The position numbers and the translations under genes were made by a program. Under the pieces are notes generated by a model. It saw nothing but the letters and a program-made list of their open reading frames with translations, was not told the DNA's origin and made no database searches. This document shows positions 11,469 to 21,800 of a DNA stretch of 64,000 nt, piece by piece (position 1 is the first letter of the stretch; every line of letters begins with the position of its first letter). This DNA is from Ahaetulla prasina (taxonomy: Eukaryota > Chordata > Lepidosauria > Squamata > Colubridae). The stretch spans positions 104,558,554-104,622,553 of the forward strand of contig NC_080539.1 of the NCBI RefSeq assembly GCF_028640845.1, read 5' to 3'.

Positions 11469-12130
11469 GGTGGGTGGGGATGGGGCGGGGAGGAAGTGAT
11501 TTGTTGCTGCCGCTTACTACTACAGCTACTACTATTACTACTACCGCTGTCACTGTGATTGAAGAAAAAGCGAGCAATTCGCCAGTCAGCCGAAGGGCAG
11601 TCACTCGCGATCCTTCTCGCCAGTTTTCTACTCCCGACAGGTGCTGGAAAGAAGCGAGCCCCGGGTGGTTTTCTTTTCTGCGTCCCCGCCCGTCCTGCCC
11701 ATTGCCAACGGGGAACTATGGCCCTTCACCAATCCCACTGGAGTAGAGGAGGCGGTGTCTTCGTCAAACCCCCCCCCCCCACATCCTTCTATTCAACCTC
11801 ACTCTTGCAATGAGGAACATTATTACACATCGCTTTAAAAATAAATGCCCCGAAAGTCCCGCGCTTGCGTCGAGAAGACGGCGCCTTTGGCACAGTCGAG
11901 CGCTTTCTCCCAAGTGCAAGTGCAAAGCTCAATAACAGCCCCGCTTCTTCCCCGGACGGCGCTCCGGATCTCGACCCGGGGGAAGCGAGCTAGGGAGCGT
12001 GCGGCTCGGAAGCTTGCCACCACTCAAAATAAAATGGGCAGCGCGCAGATTGACTCCCCTCTTCCCCAAATCGTTTCTGCCAGCCCGATTAGCAATGTTG
12101 TCTGCATGCATGCTTGCATGCAACGGCCAT
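10894..12130. repeat. Tandem duplication in MYB intron 1, unit 2
   Basis: Second unit, 1,237 bp, nearly identical to 9677-10893. It is longer mainly because its AG run (about 11444-11467) and C run (about 11767) are longer. It again ends CAACGGCCAT, followed by a third GT run at 12131-12150 and then unrelated GC-rich intron. GT runs at all three boundaries suggest unequal exchange or slippage at the microsatellite. Confidence 0.95.
11303..11327. promoter_or_regulatory. TGACGTG motif inside an 8-bp inverted repeat, unit 2
   Basis: Same arrangement as 10086-10110, unchanged in the second duplication unit: arms at 11303-11310 and 11320-11327. Confidence 0.45.
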
Positions 12131-13583
12131 ATGTGTGTGTGTGTGTGTATTGCAAAGCTGCCTCCTCTGCCCTCGCTTTATTTTATTTTTCTTTCTCTCT
12201 TCCTAGAAGTAAAGCGGAACTTTCCGGAGTTCCAAAGGTTAGCGCCCTTCGCTTTCCGTGCCAAGCAAAGCTGATCGGAAAGGAGGGCACGTAAAAAACG
12301 GAGAGGGCGAAAGAGAAAGGCTTCTCAATCCCGACTCCACGTGGACGCTGTCCCGAGCTAATTTAAGCAAACAATCCCGCATGGAACTAGCGTTTCTGCA
12401 GACCACGAGGCGCAGGTTTTCGCTCGCCGGCTGCTTGCATGCCATCGCAGCGCAAAGGGGAAAAAGAGTAAGCAGCGGGTAGCCTCAGTCACCTCCACCC
12501 TGCAACATTTCCCCACAACCACAAGCCGTCCTCGCCCCGGACGATCACAAGCCACCACATACGAGCACCTCAGCAAGATTTTTTTTTTTTTGATAAAGTT
12601 CCCCTCTGTAGAAACTGTCAAACCCAGGCCTGCAAAGCAAGGTCAAAAACTCCACCATTACCAACCAGTTGACATAACCACCAGTCCTTCCCCCCCGCCA
12701 CCTGCAACCTTGTCCTGCGGTGCCAAGCTGTCCCATGCCGCGCTGCAAGGAAAGCTCCAACTCCCGCAGAAGTAAAAACAGCGTATGCAACGCGAACGCA
12801 AACTTCACTATGAAGCACTTTAAAAAAAGAAAAGAAAAGAAAGTAACAGAGTCCCAAATTCAAAGGCAATGGGTTTGCGGTCCCGAAAGAAACCGACAAG
12901 TGCAAAAAGAGAGAGAGAGAGATTTAGTTTTCCTTCCACCCTGCTTGTCATTTACCCAGCCGCGAAGAATGAATGAAAGGACGAATGAATGAAAACGGAA
13001 TCGGGTACCTGCAGCTCCGACATTTTGGTCTTTTTTTTGCGTGCTCTCTCGCCTCTAAACGCACGCAAACCAAGATCGCGATTGTCAGAAGCAACGATCC
13101 CCCTTGCAAGACTGGAACGGCTCTCGAGTCTTTTTAACTGAAATTATTTCGGCTCACGTACAACTTCAACTCGGTCGGACGCTCACCCACCCGTTCTGGA
13201 AATTTTGCACGGATCCGCGTGTTATTATCTATTCCTAATCTCTAATAAACGGCGGAGGTGGGGGAAAAATCTAAGTAGCCCAAGAGAAAGTGAGTTGCTA
13301 AGCACCAACTGATTCAATGCAGCATTTTATTTAAACACAGCGATTTAACGCACGTCCTGACAGGTGAACTGGCAGAGAACGCTTCCTCTGAACCCTGTGC
13401 AACAGTTCTCAATCTCGCTCCAACCCGTTTAACTTCTCCCCCCCCCCCCAGAATCTTTGCCGCTATAAAACAAAACAAGACGCACGCGAGCGCATATTAA
13501 CTAACAGATCTAGAGACCGAAAGAGCCAGCAGGAAAGCGCGCGCGACAAACAACAACCAAAAATAAATAAATAATTTTTTTTT

Positions 13584-13621
13584 AAAAAAATGCCTCGGTG
13601 TTGCAAAGCTATTTGCTTTGC
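13584..13621 (-). other. Hairpin followed by a T run just inside MYB intron 1
   Basis: On the transcribed strand a perfect 7-bp stem GCAAAGC/GCTTTGC (13621-13615 and 13609-13603, 5-nt loop) is followed 12 nt later by seven T residues (13590-13584). It lies 25 nt after the exon 1 donor. A stem-loop plus U run is the kind of element described for the MYB intron 1 elongation block, but the mammalian site is much further downstream, so this is only a candidate. Confidence 0.25.
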
Positions 13622-13645
13622 CCTTTCCAGTCTTTGCCTTTTTAC

Positions 13646-13668
13646 CTGTGCCTAGGTCTCCTGGCCAT
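13646..13668 (-). CDS. MYB: MYB coding exon 1 (start codon, MARRPRH + split Ser)
   Basis: On the minus strand the exon reads from ATG at 13668 to CACAG at 13646, followed directly by a GTAAAA donor. It encodes MARRPRH and the first two bases of a serine codon, which exon 2 completes with its leading C. This is the known c-Myb N-terminus with the same 23-nt coding length and the same phase as mammals. It is too short for ORF finding and was located by searching for the phase-2 partner of exon 2. The context before the ATG is GCAAGG, with A at -3. The 5' UTR continues to higher coordinates. Confidence 0.95.
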
Positions 13669-14260
13669 CCTTGCATTAGTCACTGGGGGAAAAAGGCGAG
13701 AGGTGGGTGGGCGGGCGGGGGAGGAGAGGGCTTTATGCAGCTGGAAGCAGTGCTTGGCGTGTGTCTCCTCTTAAAAAAGGGTTCTTATGCTGTTAAGTTC
13801 TCAGGAGCCGGAGAGGGGAGGAGGAAACAGGTTGAGATGAAAGCGTAACTCTGTAAACAGATGCCATCTAACAAAGGCTTTTTGGACACTCCCCCTCCCG
13901 CCAAATCTGGCGCCCCTGCAGTGCGCAGGCGCTCCTCGAGCCGCTGGCTCTTGAGTTTTTGCAGGCTCTCGGGAACTTCTGCCAGCCCATTCGGCTCTCG
14001 AAGCGCGCGCGGCGGAGGTGGTGGCGGCAAAAGGCTCGGAGCTGAGCGTCAGGAGGGACCTTCGAGCAGGCGGGAAAGGCGCCTTTCGCTGCGCCGTGCC
14101 CGCTCTGCGGAGGCGCCCTTTAGCACCCTCCCCGCTGGGCTACACACGAACGCGGGCAGGGTCGTGAGCGCAGTGCAGCGGAGTTGGGACGGCTCCGACG
14201 CCAGTGCAAGCTCCATTCAAACGATGGCCTGGGGTTGCTTTCACCTCCCCTGGGGCTTGT
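13669..14260 (-). promoter_or_regulatory. MYB: MYB 5' UTR and GC-rich promoter region
   Basis: Sequence upstream of the MYB start codon is GC-rich and CpG-rich, with a cluster of GC boxes (GGGTGGGCGGGCGGGG on the plus strand, about 13705-13720) and no clear TATA box. A pyrimidine-rich stretch reading AACCTGTTTCCTCCTCC on the minus strand (about 13834-13817) is a candidate transcription start zone. That assignment is inference. The ORFs here (for example 13861-14262) reflect GC-rich composition. Confidence 0.65.
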
Positions 14261-15313
14261 AGTTCAGGGCTTGGTTCAAACTTCCTCTGGAGCTACTATG
14301 CCCGTTTTGCTTTGCCGAGGAGGAAACCATCCTATTTGAATTGGAACGCGTTGCTTCCCAGTTTTGGAACAATGAGTAGGGTGTGTGTCAGTCCGAAATC
14401 TGCCCCTTTCTTTGAGTTCATGACAGGCAGAAATTCAATAGAAGTACAGATAACTGCTGATCACTTCGCCTATTGAATGACTCTTAGCTTGCGAAACGCT
14501 TAGTTAAAAGCAGGGGCAAAGGATACCAGACCAAAAAGTGGCCGCAACTCCCTTTGAGGCTTATCGTAAGTCTGTGTGGCATTCCATTATTTAGATCCCA
14601 GGAGTTGCTTCTGCTAGAATGGCACTTAGCAACCTATTAGGAGCAGGTATGAGGGGTACATATGTAGGAAGGGGTGCTTGTTTGCATACAGGCAAGAGAA
14701 AAACAAGTGGTCTTCTCTGCCAGGTTTCTGGACTCTGTTGCTTGGTTTTCCTATTGAAGGCCCTAGCTAACCACTTGTATACATTTCCAAGGTACTTCAT
14801 ACTTTTCCAACTTTATTAAGAAAATGCACAAGCCTGCCCAATGATTTGGGCAATTTACAGAAGTTTACAGAAGTTAACACTTTACAGAACTCCAGATACA
14901 AAACCCAATAAACCCTTACCTCCTTGGTGACAACAATCAAACTACTTGGTGGGCTTCATTTTGCCCTGGGTCCCCAGTCCCTATGGCAAAACCATGCTTT
15001 CGGAGCATTTCAAAAGCTTATCAAGATGGATGACAGTTTTATCTCCCCAGGGATGCTGTTCTGCAGGGAGACAGCTACCATGGACAAGACCCTTCTTGGT
15101 CCCCTTACACAGATCTCATTAACATAAGGAACTAACACCCTTTCTCTCTGCTCCAATGGGTTGGATGGCTATAGCTGGGAAAAGATGGCCCTTCAAACAA
15201 TCTTCACTTTCTTGCATTCTCAGTAGCGTCTTATTTCATGGCTGACCATTAAGCATGTTCTGCCCAGATATAATTCATTTGTGTGTTTATGTATTAGTCT
15301 TGCCGGATGTATG
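14261..15313. other. Upstream intergenic DNA, no gene seen
   Basis: Sequence just beyond the promoter. It contains an AGATAA (GATA-type) motif at 14448-14453. No exon or recognisable repeat. Confidence 0.6.
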
Positions 15314-15321
15314 GGTTAGTC

Positions 15322-15778
15322 CAGGTGTCAGCAACCTGTGGCTTCTTTGGGCCCTTTGCTGTGGCTCCCTGTTGGGTGATCCCACCACTGGCTGGCCTCA
15401 CCCTTCCCTCCCAGTCCTCGACTGGCCTGAGAAGCTAAGGGTGATGGCGGGAGATGGAGAAGCGACCAGGGCAGAGATAGAGAGATACAGAGAGTGGGGG
15501 AGAGAGAGAGAGACAGAGAGAGATACAGAGAGGGGGGAGGGAGGGGAGAGAGAGAGAGAGAGAGATATGTCAAAAGGGTTTTGTGGTTCCTAGTGTTTTT
15601 TAATAACCGGTTCTCTGCCCTAATGACCAATTGGGTAGGTGTGACTAGGAGGTCATGTCACTGGTGGAAGTGAGTGACATTGAGTTGGTCATACCTACCC
15701 AGGTTTTATGACTCCCGGTGTTTTCTGTGGGAAACCGGTCTAAATGGCTCTTTGAGTGTTTAAGGTTGCAGACCCCTG
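15322..15778. mobile_element. hAT-like non-autonomous element with exact 8-bp TSD and AG microsatellite
   Basis: A 457-bp element with ends CAGGTGTCAGCAACC and GGTTGCAGACCCCTG. It is flanked by the exact duplication GGTTAGTC at 15314-15321 and 15779-15786. It contains an AG-rich simple repeat (about 15475-15568). Its ends resemble those of the 114-bp element at 20542. Confidence 0.9.
15475..15568. repeat. AG-rich simple repeat
   Basis: Imperfect GAGA tract lying inside the hAT-like element at 15322-15778. It explains the low-complexity ORFs there. Confidence 0.85.
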
Positions 15779-15786
15779 GGTTAGTC

Positions 15787-16419
15787 TGTGGCTTGTTTCT
15801 TCTGCATGTGATTTTTTGTTTGATTTTTTTTGCTACCCTTGGAGTGGTCTATGCATGGAGTACTTCTCTCCTTGTTTTTTGTGGTCAGTTTATAATTTTG
15901 GCAGCACTCAGGTTGAATTTATTATAAGAGAACAGTATGCAAGAGTTTGTATCATGGAGACTTTTTGTTGCTCTGCAGTTTATAATGTTTTGCATAAGAA
16001 AGCAAGGAAGACCAAACTTTAATCAATGAACGGTATACATTTACTATGTCTGACCTTCTTTTACTTATACACCAGCTATGTGTAAGGTATCTGTTAGAAA
16101 AATGTACTCATATGCAACCAGTGAGCCTCCAAATGTTTGTCCTCTCCTCAAGCACTAGCAGGGACTTTCCAAAACTTTGCATGATGTACAACCAGAGTCT
16201 ATTTGACAAGGCAGTAGTATTGGGAAGTGCAGTATTTTTTCCACTTGCAAGTAATAAGGGAAATTTATTTAAATTGGAGCAAATCCAGCTCCCCATCCCT
16301 ATGATTTAAGTCATGATTAACCCCTCATCACTTTGGTAATGGAGCTTGCATATTTCTATTGCGGTCATCTTCTTTAGTTTCTATGTTGTGACAGCGCAAG
16401 CAGTAACAGGCACTTCTCA
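15787..16419. other. Intergenic DNA, nothing recognised
   Basis: AT-rich sequence. ORFs here show no family resemblance. Confidence 0.5.
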
Positions 16420-16833
16420 TTTGTCATTGCTCCTAAATGAGCTGCATTGGTTGCCAGTTGGGCTCTGAGTGCAATGAATGGTGCTGGTCATCACCTTTAA
16501 GAACCTTCATAGCATATTATTTATATTATTATTTGAGGGGGAATTATTTGAAGGAGTATCTATCCAATTGTTTTGGCCCACTCAACACATTTAGATAGAG
16601 TGGGTGCACTCAAGGCCCCCTCAATTAAACATTGCTATCTTAAAAAGCTGAATTATGCTTTCTCTTGTTGCCCCTGCCCCCTGGAACCACATCCTCCAGA
16701 AACATGTATGGTAGTCATTCTCCTGGGATTCTGGAAGGACCTTAAGACCAGGCCCCGGGGTTATTTATTTGTTTTTTATTGTTATGGTTGTTTTTTGTCT
16801 ATATTGTTCTGATATCATGTTTTAATTGTTTTA
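16420..16833 (+). mobile_element. CR1/L3-type LINE fragment (3' ORF end and 3' UTR)
   Basis: GAGCTGCATTGGTTGCCAGT (reading ELHWLPV) matches the LHWLPV motif of the RT ORF at 61249-63027. A decayed 3' region rich in TTTATT follows. The reading frame is broken. The right end abuts the repeat at 16834. Confidence 0.65.
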
Positions 16834-17253
16834 CTGGTAGTCTCCAGTTTATGAATGTTCATTTAACAATGGTTTGAAGTTACATTGGCCTCAGAATAAC
16901 TGATTTAGAAATTGTCCTTAAAGTTACCTATTGCACTACCCCTGCAGTCATATGATTGTAATTCAGTTGCTTGCTAATCACTCGCATTTATGATTATTGC
17001 AGTGTCTTGCAGTCACAGGATTGCAATGTGCAAATTTTCCAGTTGGTTTCTGATAAGCAAAGTCAAGCTGGATTCCATAAGGACTATGGGATTCACAATG
17101 AGAACATAATTTGCTTAACCATGGTGATTTACTTAATGTCTGCAGTAAAAATTGTCCTGAAATTTGGGTCTTGTCAAGCGATGACTTGCTTAACAAATGC
17201 AATGCTTAGCGACCAAAATTCTGGTCCCAATTGTGCCCATAGCATTACATGCC
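16834..17253 (-). repeat. TA-flanked MITE family T, diverged copy
   Basis: Starts after TA with CTGGTAGTCTCCAGTTTATG. It retains TAAGCAAAGTCAAGCTGG-like and TTGCTTAACAAATGCAATG-like phrases of family T and ends near CCCAATTGTGCCCATAG. Ends approximate. Confidence 0.6.
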
Positions 17254-17399
17254 TATAATTATATTGGATGTTGTATGCCTTCTAGAATGTTTTTGCTAAT
17301 ACAGTGTTCATAATCAAGATGATGTCCACATGCACAGGCATGACCTGGAATACAAATAAATTAGTTATATTATTGGCACATGAAGATGAAAGAACTCAG

Positions 17400-17830
17400 T
17401 TGTAACTGCAAAAACATGGCTAGGGGTTGACTGTGGAACAGATCACAAACTGTTCCTGTCAAGTTTGAAATCAAGCTAAATTGAAAGAAAACAGATTAGT
17501 TCCCATAGAGTAATCTTGAATGTATATCCACCATTTTGAAGGAGAACATAAAGAAGAGATTGAAATCGTGAGCTTTATTCAATAAGGAAGCAGAGGAACT
17601 GTGGAATGAAATCAATGAAGCTGAATTTCAAGGTGCTGTTGGAAATGGCAAAATTATTACAACTTCTGTAAATACATTGAAGATGGAAATAGATGTAGAA
17701 AAACAATGTATATTTTAAGGATTGTGACCTTTAATAGGTATGCTAAAGAAACTAATGGATAAGTAGTAACCCATTCAGAGAAGGAATATACTGAAATTTA
17801 TTTGGCTGCCAAAGAGTGCTAGTTCATTTA
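17400..17830 (+). mobile_element. Decayed RTE-like LINE fragment (endonuclease C-terminus)
   Basis: GACTGTGGAACAGATCACAA reads DCGTDHK, resembling the CGSDH catalytic motif of RTE/BovB-type endonucleases. Fragments reading FEIKLN and then EELWNEINEA follow. The frame is repeatedly broken. The clade call is inference. Confidence 0.45.
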
Positions 17831-18223
17831 GTTCATGCTCACATGCTTATCCATGGTACACCCTAGGGGGAAAACTAGCTCCACACCAGAAAGAAGAATA
17901 GCATCCTGTGGTGTCATCTGGGGCCCCTCACCGCTGATGTTGCCTCACAGTCAGACAGCGCATCCAAATAGGTCCAACATTGGCAGGGGTCTGACCATCC
18001 GCATAAAACACCACCATGTTTCCCATTGAAGTAGTACCTATTTATCTCCTTGCGTGGAGCATGTTTTTGAACTTCCAGGTGGGCAGAAGCTGAGGCAAGT
18101 GAAGGTAGTTCACTCTGCCGATGATGCTAGGATTCAAACTTCTGGAGCAGAGACCATCTCCAGCATCTTTTCAAGGCACTGAGTCACCATGCCTCTGCAT
18201 TCCTTACTTATTCTAGTACTAGA
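17831..18223. repeat. Unclassified repeat-like block
   Basis: A GC-richer block than its surroundings that looks like part of a mobile element rather than host sequence. It reads through stops in every frame. I do not recognise the family. Confidence 0.3.
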
Positions 18224-18225
18224 TA

Positions 18226-18498
18226 CTGTGTTTCCCTGAAAATAAGACATCCCCTGATAATAAGCCCTCCCCCTAAAATAAGCCCTCCTCCGAAAATATT
18301 TAACCGCATACGCAGCCGGTCCCTGCCATTTCCTCTGGTTAGGGTTAGGGAGACAGGGCTGGAAATCAGGTAAGACAGCAAGAGGAGCCACGTCTTGTTC
18401 CATGTGCCCCAAAATAATAAGACCCCTGAAAATAAGGCCAAGCGCTTATTTCAGGATTCAAAAAAATATAAGACGGTCTTATTTTCGGGATAACACAG
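18226..18498. mobile_element. TA-flanked MITE (Tc1/mariner-like), family M
   Basis: A 273-bp element with inverted ends CTGTGTTTCCCTGAAAATAA and TTATTTTCGGGATAACACAG, flanked by TA on both sides (18224-18225 and 18499-18500). The interior holds several AATAAGNC repeats. Non-coding. Confidence 0.85.
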
Positions 18499-18500
18499 TA

Positions 18501-20149
18501 TAAAGCTAGATCAGTACTCTACTCATTACAAAGTGGGTTGCTGGAACTGAAATATAGCAAGCAGCAGCAGCAACAGAATCTGTAAAAACAAAAGTATGCA
18601 AACAAATCTATATGCACTATCTTTAATTTTACATATTAGCAAAACAATGCATAGGATTATCCAACATATATTAGAACCTTAATAGAAAGGGACTGCCAGA
18701 TGTTCAAGCTGGTTTTTGAAAAAGCTGAGAGACGAGACATTGCAGACGCATGCTGGAAGACCTGAAGGGCCAGGTTGGAGAGAGATCATCCTGGAGAAAG
18801 CCTATCTAATGTACTGTAGTCATTAAATGTTGACACAATTTAAAGACATGTAATTAATCAAATATAATACAGCAATTAAAGGGCAGCCACCCAATGTTTT
18901 CATTTAATGCTAATAAAGATTGTCTTAGTAACTTAGTGACATGAAATGAAATATGAAGTTATCTGGGAATCAGTGAATAGTTAATATTATCAAGATAGAG
19001 CTTGCTATTGTGCTTGAGTTAACTTACTGGATATATTCTGCAATATTAAACTAAGCCATGTTCATCTAAATTGGGCTGCATTTGGTGCACCAGCCTAAAC
19101 AGATGAAAGATGATGCTAGCAGGACCTTAGTTAAATTATCCTACATAACTTTTTTTTAAGGGAAAGTAAATGTTCAAGCATCATTGATCTCAGCCATTCT
19201 AAAATGCGTATACCTGGGAATATTGCTACAGTAGTCACTATCCACTAAAAATATAAAAAGGTTGAAGGCAATAAAGATACCCAAATCGTCTGAATTCTAT
19301 TTCTGGTTATGTATTCTGAAATACGGATTTTTCAAAGACGTTCCAAATAACATGAGAATTTTTTTTTCTCTTCAAGCTAACTACTTGAAAGGATAACCTA
19401 GTGTGCGTTTGTCTTTTTGTAAGAAACACATAGCCAAATGACATTTCTATGAGTTTCTTTTGGCACTGTTACAATCTTTGCATATTTCTGCATTCTAAAA
19501 ACTAGCATGGAAACAAGGAAGTCAGACAAAATGAGAAATACATTTACAGAAAGAACTCTAGTCTTGATGACAGAACAAACTACAAATACTGAAATCGCAA
19601 CTGTAGGTCAGATTTCATCTCCTTGTATAATGCATGCAAATGAAAGCATTCTCCAAGGAGGTAACTTTAATCTCAGTAATCCAGTTTTTAGGAAACTAGC
19701 AAAAAATTGCATTTCTTTTTCCCTGCTTCTGTCAAGACCTGGACCTTGAGCTCAAAAGAATGTGCTGGGCTGACTAAAAACAAAAAAGCTTGAAAGACAA
19801 AAATTGAAGTAGCAGTGAATGAAAATACACTACATATTGTATTATCTGAGATATAACAAGAGTAAAGATGAAGTCCAATGGCTTCTTTCAAAGATAAGAA
19901 TGGGAAGATTCTGCTCATTAAGGAAGAACAAGAAATATGTTATGTAAAGCATTTCAAAGAGGTACAAAATCAACCATGGTCAGCCACAACATGATTTTTG
20001 TGTGTCCGGTCTTGTCCGTAAACCAGGGGATGATCACAGCAAAACTGCAAGCAATAGGAACATTAAAAATTTACAAAGACCCTCATTTACTCTAAATCAC
20101 AACAGAACTACTGAAAACATTCTAGTGGGAACAGCAAGAAGCAGGAATT
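18501..20149. other. Intergenic DNA, nothing recognised
   Basis: AT-rich sequence without recognisable exons or repeats. Confidence 0.5.
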
Positions 20150-20541
20150 AACAGGACTACTCAATGAATGTTTGGCAAAAATTGTGTGTCTCAGGCAAGT
20201 GGAAAAATGGAGTCATTGTCAAATTGCCAAAAGGGTAATGCCACCAACTGTTAACAACAGGAGAAGCATCACATTTCTTTCCACTTCTAATGCTGGTTTT
20301 TATTTTTGTTTTTCATTCCATTAAGGCGGCTTCTAAATGCAGTGAACAATACATTATGGGAAGAAATAGTTGGGCTACATTGACCAGGTGTTAATGCTGT
20401 GCAACATTACTGAACAAAATATTGAATTCCAACATCTATTGTCAATCAATTAAATTGATTTCAAAAGCCACTTGACAACATACACAGAGAATCGCCATGG
20501 AACATCATAAGAATGTATTTGTTATTGTTATTTGTCTAGAA

Positions 20542-20655
20542 CAGGGGTCTGCAAACTTGGCTCTTTTAAGACTTGTGGACTTCAACTTTGCTGGCTGAGG
20601 AACTCTGGGAGTTGAAATCTACAAGTCTTAAAAGAGCCAAGTTTGCAGACCCCTG
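20542..20655. mobile_element. Foldback hAT-like MITE, exact 8-bp TSD
   Basis: A 114-bp element that is almost a complete palindrome. Arms of about 45 bp start CAGGGGTCTGCAAACTTGGC and mirror each other with two mismatches. The exact duplication GTCTAGAA flanks it at 20534-20541 and 20656-20663. Confidence 0.93.
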
Positions 20656-21099
20656 GTCTAGAATATAGCCTCTGCTTGAATTCCAGGTGCCGTGTGAAGA
20701 CTGATAATGGTATCAACTGTTTTTCAACATTAATATAACATTACAGCAATGGTGCATAATCTTGTCATTATTCATTCTGACTGTAGGCTTTGTCATGAGA
20801 ATGGCTGAATGGGACATATGTCTATATCCCATGGAAAAACTGCTACAGATTTGAATTTAGTGGATTAAACTGTACTCCTAGCAGAAATGACATACCTGAC
20901 AATATAGAAGTAGCTGCTGAGGATAAATCCTAAAAAACAAAACAAAAAAGTGCATCTTGGAAATGCAGAATTGGATGTTGAATGCCATCCCATCAAGAAC
21001 ATGCAGCGGTTCACCTATCTAGGCAGCATACATCAAATCGTGGAGGTATTGAGATAGACAATCTTACTGCAAATTTGAAAAAGACCTTAGTATATTGTA

Positions 21100-21529
21100 G
21101 GAGGTCCTTGACTTGCAACTGGTTTAACAACTGTTCTAGGTTATGACAGACTTCCAAAAAGCAAACTTACAACCCATCCTTACAGTTACTACTGTCACTC
21201 CCTCCCTGAAGTTATGTGATTTTATTTCAGGCACTCATAGCTGGATTCCATTTATGACCAGTTGCATTGTCCTAATGTTCATGTGATTATAATTTGTGGT
21301 GTTTTTTGCTGGTGTGTGCAAAAAACACTCATTTGGAAGACTAGATTCACTTAACAACCATGTGATTTGCTTAATCATTTGATTTGCTTAGCAACTACAG
21401 CGACTCACTATATGTCCATTGTAAAAGGGTCGTAAAATAGAGTGTAGACATTTGGTGCCTCAACTTATGACTGGAACAACTTATGATTACAATTCCAGTT
21501 CCAACTGCAGTTGTGAGTCACAGAATACT
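21100..21529 (-). repeat. TA-flanked MITE family T, diverged copy
   Basis: Follows TA with GGAGGTCCTTGACTTGCAAC and contains GATTCACTTAACAACCATGTG. It ends near GTGAGTCACAGAATACTGG. It sits inside the RTE-like LINE fragment. Confidence 0.6.
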
Positions 21530-21800
21530 GGTGGTTTGACTACCCCAATGTTGTTGACACCTAACAAATATCCAGCTTCACTGTGTTATTTTATGAGCAA
21601 CAACCTGTGCAAGTGAAACTGGGAAATTACCTTATCAACAGCACAAAAGCTCAAAATATTCTACCAGCATTGCTTATGAAACATGTTACCATGATCGTAT
21701 TTCTAAAAATGAGATTTTACAAAGAAATGGCTCATACAAAGTGCAACATATTTTGAGGGCAATGCAAGTTATGTTTTGCTGGGCTTATCCTATATCTGCA

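Larger units (their letters stand above)
7249..13645 (-). other. MYB: MYB intron 1
   Basis: A 6.4 kb intron. The 3' part (7249-9676) is AT-rich with a hAT-like MITE at 8311-8616. The middle (9677-12130) is a tandem duplication of a 1.2 kb block. The 5' part (about 12131-13645) is GC-rich, CpG-containing sequence continuous with the promoter. In mammals and birds, MYB is regulated by a transcription-elongation block in intron 1 (family knowledge); I cannot place the homologous site with confidence. Confidence 0.9.
98..13668 (-). other. MYB: MYB (c-Myb) gene, 5' half: coding exons 1-5 and introns 1-4
   Basis: Gene-level entry. MYB encodes the nuclear transcription factor c-Myb, which binds YAAC(G/T)G sites and controls haematopoietic progenitors. 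Five coding exons of 23, 118, 72, 93 and 221 bp join in frame into 175 complete codons plus two bases. All introns are GT-AG, and the exon sizes agree with my memory of the mammalian and avian gene. MYB is preferred over MYBL1 and MYBL2 because of the N-terminus MARRPRHS, the SIYSSDDEDED stretch, GLLPKGGKRHLGKTRW in exon 2, and RWSVIAKH with KKTSWTEEEDRIIYQAH in exon 5; MYBL1 has SLIAKH and KKSSW at these places. The gene continues leftwards past base 1 (end of R3, transactivation and negative regulatory domains). Confidence 0.97.
20150..21800 (+). mobile_element. Decayed RTE-like LINE (reverse transcriptase part) with two later insertions
   Basis: Broken frames read GKWKNGVIVKLPK-like near 20205, EQNIEFQHLLSINLIDF-like near 20415, FTYLGS-like near 21015 and ISKNEILQRNGSYKVQHILR-like near 21700, in the order expected of an RTE-type or related non-LTR RT ORF. 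It is interrupted by the elements at 20542-20655 and 21100-21529. No functional ORF remains. Confidence 0.55.

Noticed and set aside
10095..12294. Many overlapping ORFs of 60-149 codons on both strands in the GC-rich intron 1
   Set aside because: They occur in duplicate because the DNA is duplicated, overlap each other in several frames, and contain simple repeats. No family resemblance; composition artefacts.
13006..13025. Possible alternative first exon ATG TCG GAG CTG CAG followed by GTACCC on the minus strand
   Set aside because: It would end at phase 0, and splicing to exon 2 (which needs phase 2) gives an immediate stop. The true exon 1 (MARRPRHS) lies at 13646-13668.
13861..14262. 133-codon ORF opposite the MYB promoter
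   Set aside because: Arg/Ser/Gly-rich translation of a CpG-rich promoter. No recognisable domain or splice context.
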